From assembly GCA_032718565.1 (NCBI GenBank), contig JAVGVS010000017.1:3691899-3755898 (forward strand): a stretch of 64,000 bases of DNA. The letters are read 5' to 3'. The position numbers were made by a program, and so were the translations under genes. The notes below the pieces were generated by a model. That model made no database searches and was not told the DNA's origin. It saw only the letters and a list, made by a program, of their open reading frames with translations. Positions 1 through 12,200 of the stretch are shown here, piece by piece. Positions within the stretch are counted from its first letter, which is position 1. Every line of letters begins with the position of its first letter. The DNA is from Distichodus sexfasciatus (taxonomy: Eukaryota > Chordata > Actinopteri > Characiformes > Distichodontidae).

Positions 1-344
1 CTCACCTCCCTCAACTTCCCTCCTCTCTGATTATGCAAACTCCCTTTGAGCCACAAGGTGTGTGTGTGTGTGTGTGGTGGGGGCTCACAGGGATGTTGGG
101 TGCGAGGCGGTGGGGAACGTGTCCACCTTGACCCCCTCATTACAGCTTTTGTTTATTCTGATGAAATAACATTTCTGCTCTCCCAGCTCTGCTCACCCAA
201 AAGAAGTTTGGCCCTGGGAGACCTGAGAGATACAGTGGGTGTGCATGCGTGTGTGTGTGTGTGTGTGTGTGTGTTCCTGACTAGGACTTATTTGAGGGAC
301 AAATTTCAGACGCTACACCTGCAGATTGAGGATGGACATATCTA
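1..344. repeat. Intergenic DNA with (GT)n microsatellites
   Basis: Two GT/TG dinucleotide tracts are visible, at about 57-77 and 249-274. The rest is non-repetitive with no recognisable coding potential; short open frames here simply read through the GT tracts as Cys/Val runs. Confidence 0.8.
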
Positions 345-455
345 CATTCACATTTACAGCATTTAGCAGACGCTCTTTTCCAGAGCGACTTACTACAATG
401 CTTTGTAGTCCACGACAAGTCTTCAATCTTGTAAAGCTAGACTTAAGTCAACAGC
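345..455 (-). mobile_element. SINE family C fragment (fish tRNA-derived repeat)
   Basis: The segment carries the phrase catttagcagacgctctt followed by ccagagcgactta and ctttgtagtcca. The same phrases recur at 21361-21420 and 29236-29300. This is a very common ostariophysan repeat end. The orientation is inferred from the copy at 63915-64000, where the tRNA-like head with a B box reads on the plus strand. Confidence 0.6.
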
Positions 456-586
456 TATCATCCAGCTAAGTTAGCACCAGCTAAATTACACACCTTAACA
501 AACCCTGACAGACAAAATCGGTTAGTGCACATACAACAAGAGTAGTGGATTAGCGTTTGCTTAAAGAAAAACAATGTAAACAATGT

Positions 587-963
587 AAACTAAAACCAAA
601 TGCCAAAACCCATGGAAACATTTTCTTCCAACATTAATTTCGCAAAACCAAAATGAAAAAAACAAATAATGGGTTAATTCAGAACTTCCCACTTTACCCT
701 TAAATGAAAAATGATTGTTTTTTTTGCGACTGGTTCCATGCAGAAGACTGTAAAAATGCGTGAAAATCTCCAATGGGGAAGACTAACCCTCTTAATGTCA
801 AGGAACAAAACAAAGCTGTCCATTCTTATGATGAAGTAAACACTTTTTACCAACGAAAAACCAAAAGGACTATGAAATGTAAGTCATTTTTCGTTTTTTC
901 ATTTTGGTTTCGGAAGCGAATACTGGAAACAAAAACTCACTGTTCAGAGATTGGTTTTAGTTT
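587..963. repeat. Imperfect foldback (possible MITE)
   Basis: The left arm contains aaactaaaacc (587-597) and cgcaaaaccaaaatgaaaa (from 641). The right arm contains the complements cattttggtttcgg (about 901-914) and ggttttagttt (953-963). Arm order and spacing fit a decayed terminal-inverted-repeat element. No target-site duplication was seen. Confidence 0.4.
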
Positions 964-1121
964 CAGAAACGGATGAATGAATGACACACAAAATCTTTAT
1001 TCTCTCTTTCTCAGTCTCTCAGAATAATGGGATCACATTAACTACATGTGTCAGGCAGGAGAGCGGGATGTTCTGCAGCAGCCACTGTTTTACTCAGATC
1101 AATGTCTGTGAAGGAAGGAGA

Positions 1122-1122
<1 letters not shown>

Positions 1123-1181
<59 letters not shown>

Positions 1182-1278
1182 CTATTCCTTCAATGTGTGA
1201 TACTTCATACTCTCATTCATAACTACCTCCACTTGGGTCTTTAATCTCAAACAGAGCTCATCACCCTCCCCACCCCTT

Positions 1279-1323
<45 letters not shown>

Positions 1324-1444
1324 ACACACACACACACACAAGGCACATTAATCTCTCTCTCTCTCCCACCTTCATTCGCATTCTGTTCCTTTTCTAAGGT
1401 CTTTCCATCTCTACTACACCTCTCTCTCTCTCTCTCTCTCTCAC
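1123..1444. repeat. Simple-repeat cluster (GA)n, (TC)n, (AC)n
   Basis: A (GA)n tract lies at about 1123-1176, (TC)n at about 1278-1319, (AC)n at about 1324-1341 and (TC)n at about 1421-1443. GA and TC tracts on the same strand could pair with each other. No gene is visible. Confidence 0.85.
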
Positions 1445-2533
1445 ACTCTCTCTCATAATAAATCTCATGGCCGCCGTTCTCCCGGTAGCTTTCCCCCACA
1501 ACACGTCACAGCAATTAAAGCGCTCATAAAATGGCGCCATGTAGACCCAGGGCGTGTGTGAGAGTGTGTGTACTGTGACCCAGTGTGTGTGTGTGTGTAC
1601 GTATTAACACGTCCTTGAGGGGGCAAGCGAGGAGCTAGTTATTGATTGCTGGTCCCTGTACAGCTCACTGCAGGCTTTGCGCTTTCTCCAGGCCACTGCA
1701 GTCTCTCTCTCGCCCTGATGCCCCTCTTCTTCATCCGTACACACACATACTAGGGGTGTAACAGATCTGAAACCGATCCGGAAAACCGTGATGGGCATGA
1801 TACGAAGTCCCAACTAGTTTCCATTCACAGCCATATCAGTGGACCATCCCCATAAATGATATTTTATTTATTGTAAAGTCTTTACGCAACAAATATGTGC
1901 AGTAAAGCAACCAGTGAGAGTGAGACACAATGCTACGACGTGCACCCCATCTGAAGTGTGTAACACACCACTCGGCTCTGTTTTTACCCTGCAAGACACC
2001 TGAGAGGCTCTGGTTCGAAGTACTCGCTCTCCAGAGACTTGATTGTGTCTATATTCAGAATTCGACACGTGCCCCTTTAATGCCGAACTCCATTGGAATG
2101 TTCGGAATCTTCCCGGAAATGTTTTGCTTTCCTCAGGCATTCCAAGCAACACAAAATGAGTATCTGATTCAAAGGGGGTGGAGAAAAAAACTCATTTTCT
2201 GCACAAGCTGGCCTGCCCGAGCAGATTCTTGAAATAGTGAACGACAGCATTTGAATTCCATGGATTTCAAACTGGAATTTGGATTGCAGCACTGAAATGA
2301 TTTAATGGCCGTTGTTTTGTTTTAGATTTAATTAGGACTTCTTGTATTCGAGATTGCTAATATACCTGGACTGTACATTTTTTCTGTTATGTATGATATT
2401 AATTGCGCCCAAATCAAGATACCGAAAGCTTTTCCACTGTGCACTGCGGTACAGTCCGGTACACTTTTACAAGTGTGGACACGAAGTGTTTCTTCATTTC
2501 AAAGCTTACCAAACTGCCTGTAAGTGGAAATGT
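1445..2533. other. Non-coding interval, partly decayed hAT-like DNA
   Basis: From about 1752 the phrase aggggtgtaacagatctg resembles the start of fish hAT-type MITEs (compare the end-repeat at 5932 and 6346). The matching other end is not clear. Nothing else is recognisable and no coding region is supported. Confidence 0.3.
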
Positions 2534-2780
2534 GTGATTATTTGTCATTGTGAACACACCACAACACAGCACACAGTGCACCACAACGAAATGTGACCTC
2601 TGCATTTAACCCATCCATGAAGGAGCAGTGGGCAGCTGACGTGCAGCACCCTCGGAGCAGTGCTTGGGGACGGTACCTTGCTCATTAGTACCTCAGTGGT
2701 ACCTTTACTGGTCCTGGGATTCGAACTGGCAACCTTCTGATCACGGGGCGAACACTCTAACTGTTACACTACCAACTGCC
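2534..2780 (-). mobile_element. tRNA-derived SINE, family A
   Basis: On the minus strand it begins ggcagttggtagtgtaacag and carries a pol III B-box-like AGTTCGAATCC. It continues through ggtaccactgaggtac, gcccactgctccttcatgg and aatgcagaggtcacatttcg, and ends tgacaaataatcac. At least eight copies occur in this window (13708, 20770, 30083, 35202, 35355, 38250, 48524, 58031), which establishes it as a dispersed family. This copy is nearly full length at about 247 bases. Confidence 0.85.
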
Positions 2781-2989
2781 TCAGTACCAGTACCTTTTCT
2801 GGTTATGCCTTGGTTGGAGTGCCAAGTGATACGTCGCCTGAAGCATGAATCGTGTTAATGTAACAAGCCAGTCATCAACACTCTTCTCAGATTTCCAAAA
2901 TGTTCTCTGATTTTTCCTCACAAAGTTTTTCATGCTGGCAGATTAGTGTTGGTCCCGACGTGAAGTCATGGAGACCTTTTTAGGTACTA

Positions 2990-3012
2990 GGGGCAGTTGG
3001 TAGTGTAACGGT
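2990..3012 (+). mobile_element. SINE family A head fragment
   Basis: Only the first 20 or so bases of the family (ggggcagttggtagtgtaac) are present, followed by unrelated AT-rich sequence. It is either a severely 3'-truncated copy or a recombination scar. Confidence 0.55.
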
Positions 3013-4080
3013 TTACATTTTTATTCCTGAGCTCAACCACACATTTAAATAAAAAATAAGCTCCTCTTTTAATGAAAATAGAGCTTGTTCTATATAAAGT
3101 GACGTTAGAATATGTCTGATGTCAGAAGAATTATTTTTTGTGGTCATACACTGTTGAAAGAACACACAATAAGCTACCAGATCATGCTTTCCCGTGGAAA
3201 TTTTAATGCTAAACATCGTCATTAGTCATCAGGTAGTAAAACGTTCCTATGAAGTGCTCCGATGAAGGAAACCTAAACTGCCTAAAGGGACATGTTTTAT
3301 GTTTTCATCTACAATTTAAAATGTTATAAACATAATAAGTTGCCTCCCCAAAATGCTGCACTCCTCTCTTATTATTCCAACTAAACACATTGCATCAAAA
3401 GAAAAAGACTTGTCTTCACGGCTGTCGTTCACAAGTGGCGTTTTCTAATGTGATTTTTCCTGTCTACATTTCAAACGTTGAAGTTGTTGAGAAAGGAGTT
3501 ATGAATATGTATGGAGGCTCCAAACTGCGGCTGGAATGTGAATGGCGCTGAGCCCTTTTAGTCTCAGTGTCTTAATCTCAAGCGTCGCCGAACGTCACGC
3601 GCGGAAAGCAGCAGGAAGGGGAAAAAACTCATCGAATTCATCCAGGCAACGATGACGAAAATTCACACAAACTCTTTTAAGTGTTAATAACGTGGACCAC
3701 ACTCTCAGTCCCCTTCACATACACAGACACACACACACACAAACTCACAAAACAAGAATAATCTGCTTAGTTACAGAAGAGTCTAATCATCTCTGTGAAG
3801 GGGGATTTGATGGTCTGAATGAATGCATGAGGACCCTGGGCACAAGCGATGCACTGCTGCACAGCAACGCCAGGAGAGGTGTGTGTGTGTATGTATGTAT
3901 GTATGTGTGTGTATGTGTGCGCGTGAAGCGCAGTGCCACCGTCGCTGCCAACGTGTCAAATGTTAATAACCTGCCAAGAGAGAAATGTATCCTCATGTTC
4001 ATTAGTCATTAAAAAAGGAATATTTTAGCAGCAGATGCTGAAGTGCTTGAGTGTCATAACAATTTAACACAGAGTGAGAG
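3013..4080. other. Intergenic DNA, no gene seen
   Basis: Mostly unique sequence. It holds an (AC)n tract near 3722-3742 and GT/ATGT tracts near 3880-3925. A CpG-containing patch at about 3580-3610 has no supporting promoter features. Confidence 0.6.
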
Positions 4081-4205
4081 ACGGTAGGGATGGAGGGAGG
4101 GAGGGAGAGAGGGAGGGAGAGATGGAGAGATGGAGGGATGTTATACTTATTATCCATGCAGCCAGCTCCTCTTGAAAGGGTGTTGGCTAAAGAGATCAAT
4201 GCTGT

Positions 4206-4250
<45 letters not shown>

Positions 4251-4338
4251 CAATCGATTGGCTTGTCCCACTCAGCCTTGTCTTATGTCCTCTAGGTGGG
4301 CAGAGAGCAAAATATTAAGAAAGGGAGAGAGAGAGAGC

Positions 4339-4369
<31 letters not shown>

Positions 4370-5147
4370 GGGGAGAGGGAGAGAGAGTGAGTGCAAAATA
4401 TTAATAGAGGGAGTGAGAGAGAGAGGGGGAGAAAGAAAGAGAGACAGAGTGAGACGGAGGGAAAGGAAGGAAGAAAGTGAGAATGGGAGATAGAGGGAGG
4501 AGGGGTGAGGGAGAGAGAAAGAGAGAGGGATAAGGGAGAGGAAGAGGGAGAGGAGGGAGGACAGAAGTGGACACAAGTGTTGCTGAATACAAAGCTCATC
4601 TAGAAACACTCCAGACATGTGCTCTTTGACAGTGTGTGTCTGTGTGTGTGTGTGTGTGTGTTTGTGTGTTTTGTATCCAACACCAACGCACCCTGTTCTT
4701 TTGGACAACACACACCAGGCAAGAACACATCTGCTCAAAGAGGCTAACCACTAACAAACATCTGTTACGAAGAGAGAGAGAGAGAGAGACAGAGAGAGAG
4801 AGACTGAATGAGAGATTGAATGAAAAAAAAGCACTCCGAAAAAATATAAGGAAAAGGGGAGGCCTGGAGTGAAACAAAGAAAGAAATGTGAAGGAATGTG
4901 AGAGAGTGCAAAACATGGAATGTGAGGGAGAGAAATGGAATGAGAGAGAGAAGATGTAATGCAATGGGAGGGAGAAACTGAGAGAGTGGGGGTGAAGACA
5001 TGGGAGCGGGGGAATGAGAGTGATGTAGTGAAAAAAAATGAGAAAGAGAGAGAGAAAGTAAAAGAAAGAGAAAGAAAAGCAACAGGAAAGAGAAAGACAT
5101 AGAATGTGTGGGAGAGAAATGGCACATGAGATATGTAACAATGGAAT

Positions 5148-5195
<48 letters not shown>

Positions 5196-5485
5196 ACATG
5201 AGAGAGAGGGATGGAATGATGGAATGAGAGTGTGAGAAGGATGGAATGATTCAGAGGGATGGAATGATGGAATGAGAGAGAGAGGGAGAGAGGTTCCCTG
5301 GCTGGAATGATGGAATGAGAGAAAGGGATGGAATGAGAGAGAAAGGGATGGAATGATGGAATGAGAGAGAGAGGGAGAGAGGTTCCCTGGTTGGAATGAT
5401 GGAATGAGAGAGAGAGGGAGAGAAGTTCCCTGGCTGGAATGATGGAATGAGAGAGAGAGGGAGAGAGGTTCCCTGGCCGTGGTTG
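4081..5485. repeat. Purine-rich (GA)n domain with embedded minisatellite
   Basis: For about 1.4 kb the plus strand is dominated by GA, GGA and GAAA runs, interrupted by (TC)n(AC)n at 4207-4250 and (TG)n at 4630-4662. From about 5195 to 5485 a motif of about 43 bases repeats three to four times; it contains ttccctggctggaatgatgg followed by a (GA)n run. Long minus-strand open frames here (Ser/Leu/Pro/Phe-rich) are low-complexity artefacts. Confidence 0.85.
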
Positions 5486-5931
5486 GTGTGGAATTGGGCC
5501 GCTGTTGCAGCTCCTCCTCTCTCTCGTCTCTCTGCTGTTGGTTTTGGCCGTGTGTTTTGGGGCTGAGCTGCGTTCCTCTCTCTGTCTCTACAGCAAACAG
5601 CAGCCACCAGCCGACCGACCAACCAACCGTCACGCCCCCGCAAACCACCACGTAACGCCCCCAGCCAACCGGCAGGGGATTATTACCGCGGAGACGCTGC
5701 CGACGCTGCTTGACTTTCTGCGTTCGTTACAATTGCACCAGTGAGATTTAGTGAGATAATGATTGGGGCATCGCGCGTCTACCGTAACACATGGCAAATT
5801 AGCAGACAGGATGGACTGTGGGCAACTCTGACTCAGATTCGGAGATACTCAAGTCGGCGTAAACAAGTCACCGGTGGCCATATGTGTCATATCAAAAGCA
5901 GATAAGCGTGGCGGCGCGTCGGCATCAACGG
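5486..5931. other. Intergenic DNA, no gene seen
   Basis: Moderately CpG-containing unique sequence with repeated ccgaccgaccaaccaacc-type phrases near 5610. No promoter or exon could be supported. Confidence 0.5.
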
Positions 5932-6346
5932 TAGAGGTGTGACGATACATTGATCTTCATCCATACAGATTTAATGACCCCGAGCACACAGCATTGGTAC
6001 AAACTGAAAACACTAATCAGACATCATCGAGTACAGTGGGAAACACATCACAAGTTTCATCACAATACAATATTATATTAATTCAATAGACAATGATTTG
6101 ACGTCTGCCGATCACAAAGTGTGCTACGATACGGTTTTGATTTGATTCAATTCAGCAGCTAATGACTGATGTGAGACAATCTTATATGGTGATTTAACAT
6201 TTAAATGATCTTTTAATAAAAATAAACCTCCTCTATAACACGCAGTGACGTTACAATATGTATGATGTTTAATCAATATTTTTATTTTAGTGCATTGAAT
6301 GCAGAATTGATGTATGGCTGCAGATCGATATATCGTTACACCTCTA
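5932..6346. mobile_element. hAT-like MITE with terminal inverted repeats
   Basis: The left end reads tagaggtgtgacgatacatt. The reverse complement of the right end reads tagaggtgtaacgatatatc. These are about 16-20 bases of imperfect terminal inverted repeat around a 415-base element with no open frame. Flanking 8-base duplications are not recognisable. Its interior (catcacaagtttcatcacaa and following) recurs at 24768-24962. Confidence 0.65.
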
Positions 6347-7089
6347 CTGAACAGGAGGTGCATTTTTATTAAAAGCAAAGATTTCATTTTCGTTTTTCAT
6401 TTGAGCTGAGGAACAAAACTGTCATGCTATTTTTGTGATTTGATATGAAAGGAATGACTGTGCTAATCCAGCATATGATATTGTCTCATATTGGTCCACT
6501 GGCTCCTGAACTGAACCAAACAAGCTTTGTATCGTAATATCAGAAGAGTTCAAATTGTTATCCAATGAATCAACATAATATATTATCATGATGTAACGCG
6601 TGATTTACACCACTAGTTGACAGGCCGCTCAGGCGCTTGGAGAGGATTGGCTTTTGAAGTGAGTGTTATCACAAATGCGTGAAAGAAAAAAAAAATCCAT
6701 CCCTTTGATGTCCCCTATTTTGTGGTTTCAACAGGGTCTTAAGCTATTTTAATTCATTTCAGAGCTCTCCGGGGTTTAGTGTATCTGGGCCAAACACTGA
6801 CTAAAGCCATTAGAGTAGATCTAACCCCATAAACGCAGGTTCAGGGCCCCGTTACAGAAACGACTGCCTGAGATGGAGGGAAAATGAAAAGTTTGTTTAA
6901 ATCTGTCCTTTCCCTCTTTGCTTTCATTTGCAGCCACTTAACACTTCGGTAAAGTTTCAATAAAGGAAGCAATTCCTCAAGCTTCCTGTTTTCCATAGGA
7001 GCGATACCTTAGGAATCTTGGGATGAGCTTTAAGTAAAGGTTAAATTCCCAAAGAGAAATTGATCAGGGTAAAAATCAGCAGTGGGTAT
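6347..7089. other. Unique intergenic DNA
   Basis: No repeats or coding signal were recognised. The stretch from about 6760 to 7080 is free of microsatellite and transposon phrases, so it is a reasonable place to look for a conserved non-coding element by alignment. The sequence alone does not show one. Confidence 0.4.
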
Positions 7090-7530
7090 TGGCAAGGACC
7101 TCACGATACGATACGCATCACGATATGATTATATCACGATATATTGCGATACTACACATATTGTGATATATTGTGATATTCTACAGTTCACTGAAAATGT
7201 AAAAGCAGAGCTGAAATGCAAGTTGCTGTGTACGATCTGGCCTTAATGAATCACATTACATTAATAATTCAGCCAAAACAACACAACTCAGAACAGAAGC
7301 TTAACTTTATTGTCTTTGTATTTTAACACACTGAACTAGTGGACACCAAAAACGTTAAGATAAAGTGCATAAGAACTTAAAGTGCCCAGACAGTTATCTG
7401 AGGCTGCTTGTGGTGCATGATTCTCCCTCTCGGAAATATATATTTTTGTAGCTAGAAATCAATATAGTATATTGTGAAAGGAAATATTGTGATATTATTG
7501 ATGTATTATTTTTTGCACAGCCCTAGTAAA
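7090..7530. mobile_element. Decayed DNA-transposon-like repeat
   Basis: The left part repeats atcacgatat/attgcgatac phrases (about 7108-7185). The right end has tattgtgatattattgatg followed by gcacagccctag. This pattern is typical of fish hAT-derived non-autonomous elements. There is no transposase reading frame. Confidence 0.5.
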
Positions 7531-7537
7531 AATGCAA

Positions 7538-7816
7538 CAGGGCTGGATGATATGACAACAATGTATCATGATTATTTCTGAGCAAGATGAGCAGCAAAAA
7601 TATAAGTAATACAAAAATACTCCAAAACATATCCAAAAAATTACAAGCTTCATTTTCTTTTGGACAGGCTTGAGGCATGTGACTGAAAATGTGGCATTTT
7701 TTAAGTTTATGAATTCATATATTGGGGAATATATTAATCAAAATGATTTGACATGAGCAAAATTAAGTCAGTTAGAGGTATTGAATTTTGGCTTCAATAC
7801 ATTTTCGGTTCATTTC
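7538..7816. mobile_element. Small hAT-like MITE
   Basis: It begins cagggctggatgatatgac and ends cattcccagtcct-like (catttcccagtcct), giving a short inverted terminus of the CAGGGCTGG type. The same family appears at 9535-9815, 14804-15190 and 49111-49500. Confidence 0.5.
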
Positions 7817-8619
7817 CCAGTCCTAATATGTATAGATTTGAATTCAGACCAAATTGTCTTCAAATTGTTGTTATATGAGGAATCCTGTCAAAACCTGAAC
7901 GTTAATCTCTTGATTTATGATTTCAGTATACATATTTACACCCTACAGAACACATTGTTTAAAGAGATGTGAAGCCATGTGGTTATAATCAAGGAGAAGT
8001 CAAGCCATTAGACAGGCTTGGCTTTACCTAACGACCCCTTTCACAGTTGCATCATCAGCTTTTTGTGGGACCCGAGGGACATGAGGTAAAGATGCTTCGC
8101 CTGTAGCTAAGCTCACTGTGTGCTCGCCTCGCTCTCCGTTTCCTTCTGGTGAAATTTTTACAGTTATTGTAGCAATCAAAGTATGGGTTAAGGAGTGATG
8201 AGTTTCGTGGAGTGCCTGAAAACAAATGTTTCAATATTCATGCGGCGGCTTAAGAATGCAGGAGAGTGGAGATGCAGGCGCATGTGACTGGCTTATAAAT
8301 GATTTAAATTGTGAAAGATTCACTGTCTGTCTTTTTTCTTCCCTCTCTCTCCTTCTCTCTCTCACACACAGGCTCTGTTTCCCTCTCTTTCCCCTCACAG
8401 CACATACTCACAAAAGGCACTCTTTCTCTCTCACACACACAGTCTACTTATTGAGTACAAGTGTACTTATGCTCAAACCTAACCTTTGTCTCAGTCAGCA
8501 AAATCTCTTGTGCTTTAAGCAAATAAATGAAATAAATGAAGCATTTTTCTGCAACCCCCCCAGCTTTCCTCTTGAGAGTAACCAGCAACATTCTCTCTCT
8601 CTCTCTCACACACACACAT
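7817..8619. other. Intergenic DNA with (TC)n/(AC)n tracts
   Basis: TC- and CA-rich tracts lie at about 8335-8450 and 8590-8620. The rest is unique with no gene supported. Confidence 0.6.
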
Positions 8620-9295
8620 ATCGATACACACTCAGACATGCAGAGAAACACATGGAAACAAACAGAGAAACACAGAGACATACAGGGAGACACAGGGAGT
8701 CAGACAGCAACACACTGAGACAAATGGAGACAAGCAGAGACACAAAGACAAACACAACAGCAGAGACGCAGAGAAAAGCAGGGACACAGGGGGACAAGCA
8801 GAGCCCCATAGAGACATACAGAGACACACAGAGACAGGACTAGTCAGACAGGGACACACAGAGATATATAGAGACAAACAGCGTCACACTGACGCAAACA
8901 GCAACACACCGAGACAAACACAGACAAACAGAGAGCAGAAGAGAGACAGAGAAAACATGGACACGGGAAGACAAGCTGAGCCACACAGAGACATACAGAG
9001 ACACACTAAGTCAGACAGAAACACAGAGATACATGGATACACACAGAGACATACAAACACACACTCAGACAAACAGCGACACATTGACACAAACAGCAAC
9101 ACACTGAGACAAAAAGAGACAGAGACAAGTAGACAAACAGAGAAAGGCAGTGGCACACAGAGACATAGAGAGTCACATGGAGACATACTGAGACGCACAG
9201 AGACACACAGAGACATACAGAGAAACACAGAGACATACAAAGCCACATGGAGACATACAAAGACACACAGGCACATGAAAACACACGTTGAACCA
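8620..9295. repeat. Degenerate cacagagaca minisatellite, about 0.67 kb
   Basis: A 10-12-base motif (acagagacac and variants acagagacat, acagcaacac) is iterated dozens of times with drift. Higher-order blocks are visible; for example, a gacaaacag…acacactgagacaa block recurs near 8700, 8880 and 9090. Both strands stay open in several frames because the unit contains few stops, giving artefactual Cys/Val/Ser or Thr/Glu/Arg/His-rich translations. Confidence 0.85.
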
Positions 9296-9534
9296 CTCAT
9301 GCACATCTAATGTAATGCTGCGTGAGTGTGTATTAGTGACCTGGACTTCAGCACTCTGCCAAAATGACGAGCGTCTCCTCTCTGTTCCCATGTTGTCTAA
9401 AAATAAAGCATTGGAGGAAAATAACAAAACCCTCATTCATCATAATGTAGTGACATCTAGTCATCTTAACTCATTACATTCCAAACACTACAAACACCAC
9501 ATCCCTAATCCCCATCTACAAAACTTGCTCTTTG
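9296..9534. other. Intergenic DNA, no gene seen
   Basis: Short unique stretch without recognisable signal. Confidence 0.5.
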
Positions 9535-9815
9535 TTAGTTTTTTGCCCTCATAGTTCATTGACACGGTTTGCACTGTAAGTATGCTCAGCTGTTAAAGCT
9601 GGGGGATTTTTCTAACGAAAGAGTGCACATCTCATCTTTGTAATTTTTAAATAATTGGAGGAAACACACGTGTAGTCACATGACAAATCACACGGTAGCA
9701 TGTTTGTAAGGGGACAGTACATGAACACACTCTGGGGAAAGCAGTAACACAACATGGGCAAGACTATGTCGATTAGAGGTTGTAAATGTCGGCTCTGAAG
9801 ATTTTTCCCAACCCC
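9535..9815 (+). mobile_element. Repeat related to the 14.8-kb MITE
   Basis: It shares ordered phrases with 14885-15170: gcactgtaa.tatgctca.ct.ttaaag, ggaggaaacacac, and gattagaggtt near the end. The two copies are co-linear in the same orientation, which establishes a dispersed family. No coding content. Confidence 0.55.
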
Positions 9816-12150
9816 ATGTAAGACCAATTCCAGTAGTTTTGTATCAGCACCATCTCCAATAATTTCTTAACCCAACTAACACAGCTGGGCTTGAACACAT
9901 CATGAAAATGGGACGTAGCCCCTGATGGCTGTTACTTTATTGGAAAAGCTCCCAAGTCGATACCTAAATGAAACTGGCTATTTATCAGAACCACTATTAA
10001 TCAGTTACAGCAACTACATCAACTCCGCCCTGCTTGTGACCCAGGGTCAAGACAGGTCACGTGACCAGCGCCCGGTGGACAGTATCAGGTGTGGTCTGTG
10101 TGTGTGTTAGGGGAGAACCAGAGCCGTTCCCTAACCTCAGCTCACCACAGGACAACATTAGGACCCTATCAGGTTACTGTGTGAACTCTGTGCCACAATC
10201 TGGTAGTGTGGACCTGCAAACCGACACCTTTGTTCCGTTTAGACACACTACAGCCACAGTGATACTCTCACTGACCCTGCAGACACACACACCCACACGC
10301 GAAAGACCCATTACCACAATGAGAGCCAGAGAGAGTGAGGGCTTGGGAGAGATGGGGGAATGATGTGGGACGAATGCAAAAATAGAAGGGAGTGTGTGGA
10401 AGGAACAGAGGAAAGAAACAAAAGAAAAAAATAAGCGAAGAGGGGGGAAAAGGGAAAAGCTTGTAATGCATGTTTAGCTGTTTATTGACTGAAGAATAAT
10501 GGAAATATTCTGTGAAAACACACACAAACACACACTCCTCTCACCAACACTTCACGGAAAGACAAATATTCTTCATGGGCACCTTTTCGTGACACGCAGC
10601 AGACTGACTGTTGACCTCTTATATTGGCCTTTTCTCTTTACACACACACACACACACACACACACGGTTAATGGATGACACAACAGAACTGGGAGGAGGG
10701 AAGTGACCTAGAATACCACATTCTGTCAAGAAACAACAAAACAATGTGAAAGGCTGGAGCATAACATTCCCTAATACAACATCATTAGGAGATGAAACCC
10801 GCTAACACACACACACGCTCACCAATACTCACGACTGTAATTCTAAGCTACACACTCTATACATATTTTTTGTTCTCTAACCGAGTACACTTATAGATAA
10901 AACGTCCGTCTTTGTGTATGAATAAATAAAAGCGTTCCCCTACCATTTCTGCTAATTAATAATTTACACTCGACTCCATTTGTATCACTCAGAAAGAAGA
11001 AGAGGGGGAGAAAAAAGATCACACTTGCGAAAAGCTGCCAAGGTTACTACGACAACTGCTTCTGGGAAGCGGTGCATTATGTAGGGCTGGGAATTCTGGG
11101 TAATGCTACTTTGGACGGAAGATGAAAGCTGAGTTGTCTGCTCGGGTGCAAAATGTGAGGCTGAGCGTTTCGGCGCAACACGCACTGATAACTGCAGTGT
11201 GAAATCCACTCAGACCGGCGTGGGATCAGATGAAACACACATATAGCGGCCTCGCAGGCCAGCATCTATCAGGGGCTGGCGGATATGTGCAGTACAGCCA
11301 TTCCACCTTTCCACCGGTGTGAATTTGATTAATGGGAAGTATGACTAAAAATGTTCATCAACAAGCAGCTAAACCTAGAACTTTGACAATAAAGCCGTGG
11401 AGAAATGTATATTTGTTTATCATTAACAAGACGGGACTAAAATGTTAACTTGTGGATTGTTCGATATTCAAAACAGTTTGTGTGCACAAGATTTTTGTGG
11501 GACGGGATCATTTTATGTGATGTTGCTAAATACACAATGAAGTGATAAAATATATGTAGAAAACATTTTATTTATAATTCCAACAGAACACAAAATGCAC
11601 TGTATTCATGGAAGATGGAGAGATGCCCTGTGCCTTCTAACGAACACAACCAACATCAAGAGACAACTGAAAACTGTAAAATAAAACAACAAGTCCTGCT
11701 ATAAGCATATAGGGCTACTTTCTTGAATATGGATGAAGCCTAGTCTTGGACTAAATTGCAGTACCAAAGACACTCAAAGTTAGTCTAAACCCAGGCCTAA
11801 ATATAGTCCGGGAAACTGGCCGATAAGTCTGCAACCCCATGTGAATGGTAAATGGCAATGAAATGTTCTGACTAAAAATCGGCTGAAATGTAACTACTTT
11901 TCATCGACTAAAACTATGCAGGATAGAAAAGAGTAAAACGCAACTAATGCTAAAACATTTTGCGAAGATTGAGACTAAATCTTAAGTAACTGCCAAAATG
12001 GCCACTGCTTTCCACATGCAGATACACAAGCAAACACACTTTTAGGTCTCAAGTGGAGTATTTGCAATTGTAATAGTCACATTTACGACATTAGGAAAGA
12101 AAATTTGCCTCTTTGTGTGAGATCTGCAAGTCTGACATCAGAGTCTTATG
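9816..12150. other. Intergenic DNA, no gene seen
   Basis: (AC)n tracts lie near 10280, 10641-10666 and 10806. A transposon-end-like phrase pair (agcctagtcttggactaaa and ccaggcctaaatatagtccg) is at about 11736-11812. The rest is unique and AT-rich, and no exon could be supported. Confidence 0.5.
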
Positions 12151-12166
12151 ACAGAACTGTCAAGTT

Positions 12167-12200
<34 letters not shown>

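Noticed and set aside
4596..5651. Minus-strand open frame of about 350 codons, Ser/Leu/His-rich
   Set aside because: Translates the GA-rich tract and minisatellite; the composition is explained wholly by the simple repeats.
8884..9310. Cys/Val/Ser-rich and Thr/Glu/His-rich frames on both strands
   Set aside because: Generated by the acagagacac minisatellite, whose unit lacks stops in several frames.
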